NCBI RefSeq assembly: GCF_947179165.1
Contig: NC_077248.1
Span: 15,538,256 to 15,602,255, forward strand
Reading direction: 5' to 3'
From: Solanum dulcamara
Taxonomy: Eukaryota > Streptophyta > Magnoliopsida > Solanales > Solanaceae
Length of the DNA: 64,000 nt
The notes below the pieces were generated by a model. It made no database searches, was not told the DNA's origin, and was given only the letters and a program-made list of their open reading frames with translations. Shown here one piece after another: positions 58,849 through 64,000 of the stretch (the first letter of the stretch is position 1; the number at the start of each line of letters is the position of its first letter). The position numbers and the translations under genes are program-made.

Positions 58849-59295
58849 TCACTGGTTATACCAGACATTTGCGACATCCTTGAGTTGATAAGACACCAAC
58901 TCAACACCCTCAATCTCTGTAGCATGCATCGCTTTTAGTATCTTCCACATCTCATCAATGAAATTTTGGGGGTCTTCATCAACGTTAGAACCCGTGAAGA
59001 CCGATGGATTCATTCTCAGAAAATCTCTGATCCTCGTGGCAGCAGACGGCTCTTGATAACTAGAGCTAGGAGTTGGTGAACTCTGGCTACTATTTCGAGC
59101 AGCCACCAACTGGGTGAGCATAGCAATCGCTCCTCGAAAATCATCCTCAGAAGTAGGAGTGGTCTGAACAGTAGGTACTTGGGGTACCTCAGTAGACCTT
59201 GCAGGTCGGCCCCTAGTTCTCCGTGGAGGCATCACTGACTGTGGAACCTCAGTGCTGGGAGCGTTCCTCTGACTGGCTGAACGTTTAGGAGGCAT
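58849..59295 (-). CDS. Chromovirus gag N-terminal part, ended by a premature TGA
   Basis: I take the ATG at 59,293-59,295 as start because MPPKRSASQ is the usual basic start of these gag proteins. The frame is open farther upstream but without another ATG. About 148 codons cover a Pro/Arg/Ser-rich leader, the segment DDFRGAIAMLTQLVAARNSS and the start of the capsid domain (RDFLRMNPSVFTGSNVDEDP, then VSYQLKDVANVWYNQ). TGA follows at 58,851-58,849, where related gag proteins have Trp (WYNQW). The frame is the same as the pol frame downstream, so a single base change explains the break. Confidence 0.88.
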   Translation of the reverse strand: MPPKRSASQRNAPSTEVPQSVMPPRRTRGRPARSTEVPQVPTVQTTPTSEDDFRGAIAMLTQLVAARNSSQSSPTPSSSYQEPSAATRIRDFLRMNPSVFTGSNVDEDPQNFIDEMWKILKAMHATEIEGVELVSYQLKDVANVWYNQ

Positions 59296-59490
59296 GTCTG
59301 AAACGTGTAAACGCACGAATTAGAAAGAAAGCTTTTATAGAGTTAAACTCTATCGCACGAACTCAGATTATGAAAGAAGTGAAATAATTCCTAATGTCCT
59401 ATAGCTTCCTGATTATAAGTGTGGTGCACGACACACCCATAAACAAGACTCTACTAGACACGGCTTCATAGACACCCTAGGACTCTTGAA

Positions 59491-59510
59491 CTCTGTGCTC
59501 TGATACCAAG
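59491..59510 (-). other. Primer-binding site of the full-length chromovirus
   Basis: The minus-strand CTTGGTATCAGAGCACAGAG, two bases after the 5' LTR end, is complementary to the 3' end of initiator tRNA-Met (TGGTATCAGAGC core). Such a PBS is standard for plant chromoviruses and sets the element's orientation. Confidence 0.9.
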
Positions 59511-59512
59511 TT

Positions 59513-61667
59513 TGTCACGCCCCGAGAGGGTACCCTAGGCGTGGCCGGCACTCAGAAACCATCTCTGGCTTCCGAGAGAACCACTTGGTCTCATTACTCA
59601 TTTGTTCATCAGCGGAAGACTTAATAATACTAATGTGGGATTGTCATAATCAAAGGAAAAATATATAATTCTTAGAAGAAGTAGTTTCTAAGGAGAACTA
59701 CTCCGATTACATCATCAGACTCTGTCTATGAAGCCTCTAATACTCTTAGATGGTGCCAATGACATGTCCATGGCTACCTCAAAAGAAACATCACACTCAA
59801 CAATAATAAAAGGATAAGGAGTTCCTTCGAATACAAGAAGGACTCACCAAATAGCTGAAAAGAAATGATCTTCAACGATGCGCCTGTTGAGGATCTCTAA
59901 CACCTGTATCTGCATCATAAAACGATGCAGGTCGAATGACGTCAGTACGTGGAATGTACGAGTATGTAAAATGGCAGGAAGGTAAGGACAGATATCAAGA
60001 AACTCTTCTCAAGAAAACTCAGCTCAGAACTCAACATCATCTCAACATGAATATGTAATGCAAGTTTAAAATATAATAATAAAAATAATAGTAATAAGCA
60101 ATGCTTACTCAGTTGGGAGTTTCTCTAACCGACAACCATCACTTATGAGCTAGCGATGATACAACGAAGCGATGTCGTTGCCACATCCATCCAATACCTT
60201 GCCAGGGTAAAGGACATCACCATCTTGGATCCATTCATCAAAGTTCTCTTTTTGGGACTTAAGAGGCATAGCCTCCATCCTACGCTGGCTACGTAGTTCT
60301 GGGGTTTGAGTAAATTAAACTCTTACCCAACTCGGTGCTCAATACTACTTCCAAAATATGTGCTCATATTAAACTCATCATCTAGTCTCATTGGACTTTA
60401 ATTTAAATCATCAAACTCATCTCATTTCATGTTCATCAATCATTATACTTCCAAAAACATCATTTACATCTCATCAAAACATCTTGCTCAAAATATCATT
60501 TTCTCAAATTCATTCAAATTCAACTCTTTTACTCTTTCAAAACTCAATAAAATATATATATAGTATTAATTCATATAACTCTCTTTTTATCAATAAAAAT
60601 AATAAAAAGCCAACATCTTTACTCAAAACATATGTAAAAATATTCATGAACATCAAATCAATTAGAATTCATGGGAAAGTAGCCATGAACAATAATTCCA
60701 ATAATATGAGAGATAACAATAATAATAATATTAATGCATAAATATATCAAACTCAATAGAAGAAGAATTAATTCATCTAGAATTCAAGATTTGAATAAAA
60801 CTCAACTATAACTCAATTATAATAAATTTAAATATTGGGCGCATGGACGAACTCAATCCAATGCTATGAAAGCCTTACATACCTTAAATCCGAAGGTTTA
60901 CTCCGAATTTGAACACTCTTGGACCCCTAGCCTTTTCTTCTCGCCGGAGCGTTTTGTGTACTACCCGGAGTATAAGAATAACCGGAGTAGTATTTTTATA
61001 CTACTAAAACTAAAACTATATTTGAGAAGAAGTATATAGAGAGAAGAAATGCTTAGGAAAGCTTGATGAATAAAATGAGGAAATAAGGTGGGTATTTATA
61101 GGTGGGAAAGAGGGACCTAACAATAAATAAAATAATTATAAAGAAAAATCTGAAAATTTAATGGAATATATTGATGTCATGGATGATGTTAAATGGAGGA
61201 CAATTTATGTCATGCATGATGTCAAATGCATCTAGATGTTTCCATGGTAGGTAAGATGAGTTCTTTTTAACAGAATACTCATTTTCGAAGCTACGTTTGA
61301 ATAAGATAAATTCCTTATTAGGATTTGGTTTCTTCATAAGAATTGTAGATATGGAAGTCTAGTTTCATATCGTTCAAGAATCAACCAATTTGGAGCAACC
61401 TACAGTGAGATATGAATTTTCTTCTATCAACACTCAATTTCGTCACAGCACTATATCTTGCAAAGATTAATTTATTTGACCTACTTATACTCCGAATTTG
61501 AAGTTATGTTCTTCATGAAAGTTGTAGGTAAGGATGTTGTGATTACCCAGAAATTTGAATCACCTAATTTGGACCAACCTATGAAAAGTTATGCCCAAAA
61601 TACAGAGGCTGTATTATTTTTGTCGAGAATTGAAATACCGACATACAACATTTTAGGGGTTGTTACA
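59513..61667 (-). repeat. 5' LTR of the full-length chromovirus
   Basis: It is 2,155 bp, the same length as its partner at 52,283-54,437, with very few differences. On the minus strand it begins TGTAACAACCCC and ends GGGGCGTGACA. It supplies the promoter for gag-pol and ends three bases before the PBS. Confidence 0.95.
61093..61101 (-). promoter_or_regulatory. TATA box of the 5' LTR promoter
   Basis: CTATAAATA in the context CCTATAAATACCCACC lies about 570 bp into the LTR on the minus strand. It is shared by every LTR of this family in the window and by the first half of the host LTR (51,302). A pyrimidine-rich segment with CTTTCCTAAGCATTTC downstream is a plausible transcript start region. 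Confidence 0.62.
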
Positions 61668-61672
61668 GATTC

Positions 61673-62451
61673 GGTAAGGGAATCCTAGCAGCAACTCCTT
61701 GTCTCACTAACTATGTGCCAACATAGGAGCCTTTGTAGGCTTAGGCTAATGGATCCATAAATAGCCCTTAAAGTTAAAGTTAAAGAAATAAATGAAGTTG
61801 ACGGAGTTCTACCTGGCAAGTAGTCTCCCCGGCCAACGTAGGGGGTTATGTTGGATTCCATGTAATAGCTCGCATGGTCTTAAATGTCGGTTATGGTTAA
61901 TTTCCCACAAAATGAATGTTTTAAAGAATATCTATATGATTTATTATGCATACATTAAATTATGTTCCATATTACATAAATATTTTAATGTTTCCTCAAT
62001 GTTTATGCATCCTTACATACTTAGTACATTCAAAGTACTAACGCATACTCTTTTGCCTACATGATATCACCATGTAGGGATCAGTGCTCCTCCTCGTTCT
62101 CCTCCACGTGGCTAGTTGATATTACATTGAAGACTACTTTTGGTGAGTTCCCATGTTCCGGGAACAATACTCCTTTATCTTTCTAGCTTATGATATGTTA
62201 AAATATTTTACTATGGCATTTCTTCTATTATGATTGAGGGTGAGCTAGGGACTTGTCTTAGCCCCGTTAAATCTAATAGTTAGAGGTATTGTTGGACATA
62301 TGTAAGTTGAAGATTTACTATTATGATTTTCGCTTGTTCATTTATCATCATTACCTATGAAAGGCTAAAAGAATGCTAAGAGGCTTGATTGAGGTACTTT
62401 CGGGTTCCTCATTCGCCATGCCACGTCTAGGCCTAGGCTTGGGTCGTGACA
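61673..62451 (+). repeat. 3' LTR of the truncated chromovirus, second part
   Basis: This continues the LTR begun at 50,734 after the inserted element and its GATTC copy. It includes GTAGTCTCCCCGGCCAACGTAG near 61,818, TACATACTTAGTACATTCAAA near 62,014 and the terminal GGGTCGTGACA at 62,451. It has no coding. Together the two parts make an LTR of about 2.3 kb. Confidence 0.82.
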
Positions 62452-62870
62452 ATTGCCAAGAGGGCCATCATTTATCATTGCCAGGAGGGCCATCAGCCAT
62501 CATTCATCATTGCCAAGAGGGCCATCATTCATCATTTATCATTGCCAAGAGGACCATCATTCATCATTGACAACAGAGCTATCATTCATTATTTATCATT
62601 GCCAAGAGGGCCATCATTCATCATTGCCAAAAGGGTCATCATTCATCATTGCCAAGAAGGCCATCATTCATCATTTATCATTGCTAAGAGGGCCATCATT
62701 CATCATTCTTCATTGCCAAAAGGGCCATCATTTATCATATCATCGCCGAGAGGGCCATCATTTATCATTGTCAAGAGGGCCATCATTTATCATATCATTG
62801 CCAGGAGAGCCATCATTTATCATTGCCAAGAGGGCCATCATTATCATGCCATTGCCGAAAGGCCATCTTT
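62452..62870 (+). repeat. Minisatellite of the CATTGCCAAGAGGGCCATCAT type
   Basis: About 13-15 copies of a 24-36-bp unit built from ATTGCCAAGAGGGCCATC and ATTCATCATTTATC follow one another, with variants such as AAGGCCATC, GGGTCATC and GAGCTATC. Long apparent open frames in two plus frames (162 and 181 codons, with repeated HHCQEGHHSSF-like words) arise only because the unit lacks stops. It begins directly at the chromovirus insertion site. Confidence 0.92.
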
Positions 62871-63763
62871 ATATCGTGTTAATTTATTTTCATATCGCAT
62901 CATATCAACTCATTGCATATTACATCAAAATTGAAGCATATCACATTAACTTAGGAAATACATTTTGTTTGCTCTACGTCAAAACCGAAGGAGGTTGACA
63001 CGTCGACATTGTAATGATGCTATCCTTTCCTTTGAAGTATATTTTTTCTACTAATGAGTTTTTATCTTAGTCTTTGGCGAGATCATCCAAGAGGATAGAT
63101 TCTCAATTAAACCACAAGTGTGGACGCCTACAAAAAGAAGCTTTAGCACAATGTGGAACCGTTTCTAAGCAGTGAACTGGGATATTTGTTGAAGGGTTAA
63201 ACTCACCAACAATGGTCATGAATCTACTTTCGAACTCTACTCAGCCCGTGTTCCATAATTTGGGTCTTAAAATCCAGTCTCGCCATAACTCGATACTGGG
63301 ACAATTTTGGGCTAGGCTTTACTTCATTCTTCCCAATATTCTCGCACTCTGTCGAGTGCAAGTTTTTAATTCCACTTATATCTCTTTATATTATCACTAT
63401 GTACCCTTTTACTTCACCTCATTTTCTAATAACTCTTCACTTGTTCAAACTCATTTTTTCCTTGGCCACCTCTGTTAACATTTTCCTCAATCGCTAATAC
63501 AAACATAATTTTATGATTGATGGTGTCGTCAACTCACTCCACCTTATTATGGCATAACTTGAGAGTTGCACTCAGCTCGATTCTCATGCTACCTGAGATA
63601 TGCAGACAACTCAAAAACAAAAGTTCAGCCATAATTCTCACAAATTTCTTACCTTGTATATTCTGAGATTCATTTCAACGTTGATGGTCAGGTCAAAATT
63701 GGTTAGTACGTCAACTTCTTTGCCCAAAAACTCTTTCATCATCTCCGGTAAAAGAGGAACAGC
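62871..63763 (+). other. Interior of a second LARD-like element, non-coding
   Basis: No gene is seen. The layout parallels the LARD at 35,418-40,910: a minisatellite, unique non-coding sequence, phrases such as 'actcgatactgggacaattttg' and 'agttcagccataattctcac', then a purine tract AAAAGAGGAACAGC (63,750-63,763) immediately before TGTTGAC. Confidence 0.68.
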
Positions 63764-64000
63764 TGTTGACAACCAATTTTGACCCTCCACAACGTAATAA
63801 TTTTAAAAAAGTTAAAAAAAATTAAAAAATATATATATATAATAACAAAATATGTATATATTATTATTATTTTAAAATAATTTTGGCATATATATATTAA
63901 ATAATTATTGACCATTAATATATATATATATAATAATAAAATAAATAAATGAATGAATAAATAATTTCCGCCATATATATATATAAAAAAAATAATAAAC
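63764..64000 (+). repeat. Start of the 3' LTR of the second LARD-like element (cut by window edge)
   Basis: TGTTGACAACCAATTTTGACCC matches the LTR start seen at 31,382, 31,850 and 40,911. It is followed by very AT-rich sequence with ATATAT and AATAATAA runs. The window ends inside it, so its length is unknown. Confidence 0.75.

Larger units (their letters stand above)
52283..61667 (-). mobile_element. Full-length, recently inserted chromovirus (Ty3/gypsy, Tekay/Del-like)
   Basis: The element is 9,385 bp, with two 2,155-bp LTRs and an exact GATTC duplication (52,278-52,282 and 61,668-61,672). Between them are PBS, gag, protease, RT, RNase H, integrase, chromodomain and polypurine tract, in that order on the minus strand. 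I count only about five differences between the LTRs, which implies a young insertion. Gag-pol is a single frame broken by one TGA. A related solo LTR is at 28,113-30,257. The LTR family shares the promoter half with the truncated element it landed in. Confidence 0.95.
48611..62451 (+). mobile_element. 5'-truncated chromovirus (Tekay/Del-like), split by a younger element
   Basis: The element retains the end of pol from RNase H onward (48,669-50,530) and a 3' LTR (50,734-52,282 plus 61,673-62,451). Gag, protease, most of RT and the 5' LTR are gone. The LTR starts TGTAACATCCCC and ends GGGTCGTGACA. The right flank begins ATTGCC, and ATTGCC also occurs at 48,602-48,607 on the left, which could be the surviving duplication. 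The full-length element at 52,283-61,667 sits in its LTR. The C-terminal chromodomain-like region places it with chromoviruses. Confidence 0.83.

Noticed and set aside
62446..62998. Two long overlapping plus-strand open frames (162 and 181 codons) with His/Ser-rich repeats
   Set aside because: They are different frames of the same minisatellite whose unit lacks stop codons. There is no domain or start context, and the composition follows the DNA repeat.

Overview
The window looks like repeat-rich plant nuclear DNA. I find no host gene, rRNA or tRNA gene. The SINE copies and the styles of LTR (gypsy LTRs opening TGTAAYRACC and closing GTGACA, large LTRs opening TGTTGAC) are ones I associate with Solanaceae. 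That assignment rests on recognition, not on a search. Nearly all protein-like sequence belongs to retrotransposons, and only one element, at 52,283-61,667, is close to intact.

Layout. 429-8,591 is an old Ty1/copia element on the minus strand. It has since received a hAT-like insertion in its left LTR, a 1.76-kb solo-LTR-like insertion in pol, a MITE and a tRNA-derived SINE. 8,592-11,082 is AT-rich intergenic DNA with a Mutator-type MITE, a second SINE fragment, degenerate tandem repeats and a possible Helitron end. 11,083-18,660 is a Tourist/Harbinger-like element flanked by TTA and carrying a GGGTC-rich minisatellite. It is split by a degenerate gypsy-type element (11,288-17,721, TSD CTTAA). 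19,501-24,833 is a plus-strand copia element with 210-bp LTRs and broken gag-pol.

25.2-48.2 kb is a minus-strand Athila-like gypsy carcass. The 3' part of its integrase is followed by a separate ORF resembling the putative plant transposon protein domain. That ORF is cut in two by a LARD (31,382-44,971) with 4-kb LTRs, a non-coding interior and a 41-bp minisatellite. The LARD in turn holds a solo gypsy LTR (38,571-40,571, TSD GCCCT). Another solo LTR (28,113-30,257, TSD AATGT) sits downstream of the ORF.

From 48.2 kb to the right edge, what appears to be a second LARD-like element is split by a 5'-truncated plus-strand chromovirus (about 48.6-62,451). Its 3' LTR was in turn split by a young full-length minus-strand chromovirus (52,283-61,667, TSD GATTC, 2,155-bp LTRs with about five differences). 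The young copy encodes gag-pol in one frame, with one premature TGA in gag. The elements do not form a pathway. The window records successive insertions, and most boundaries are dated relative to one another by nesting and target-site duplications.
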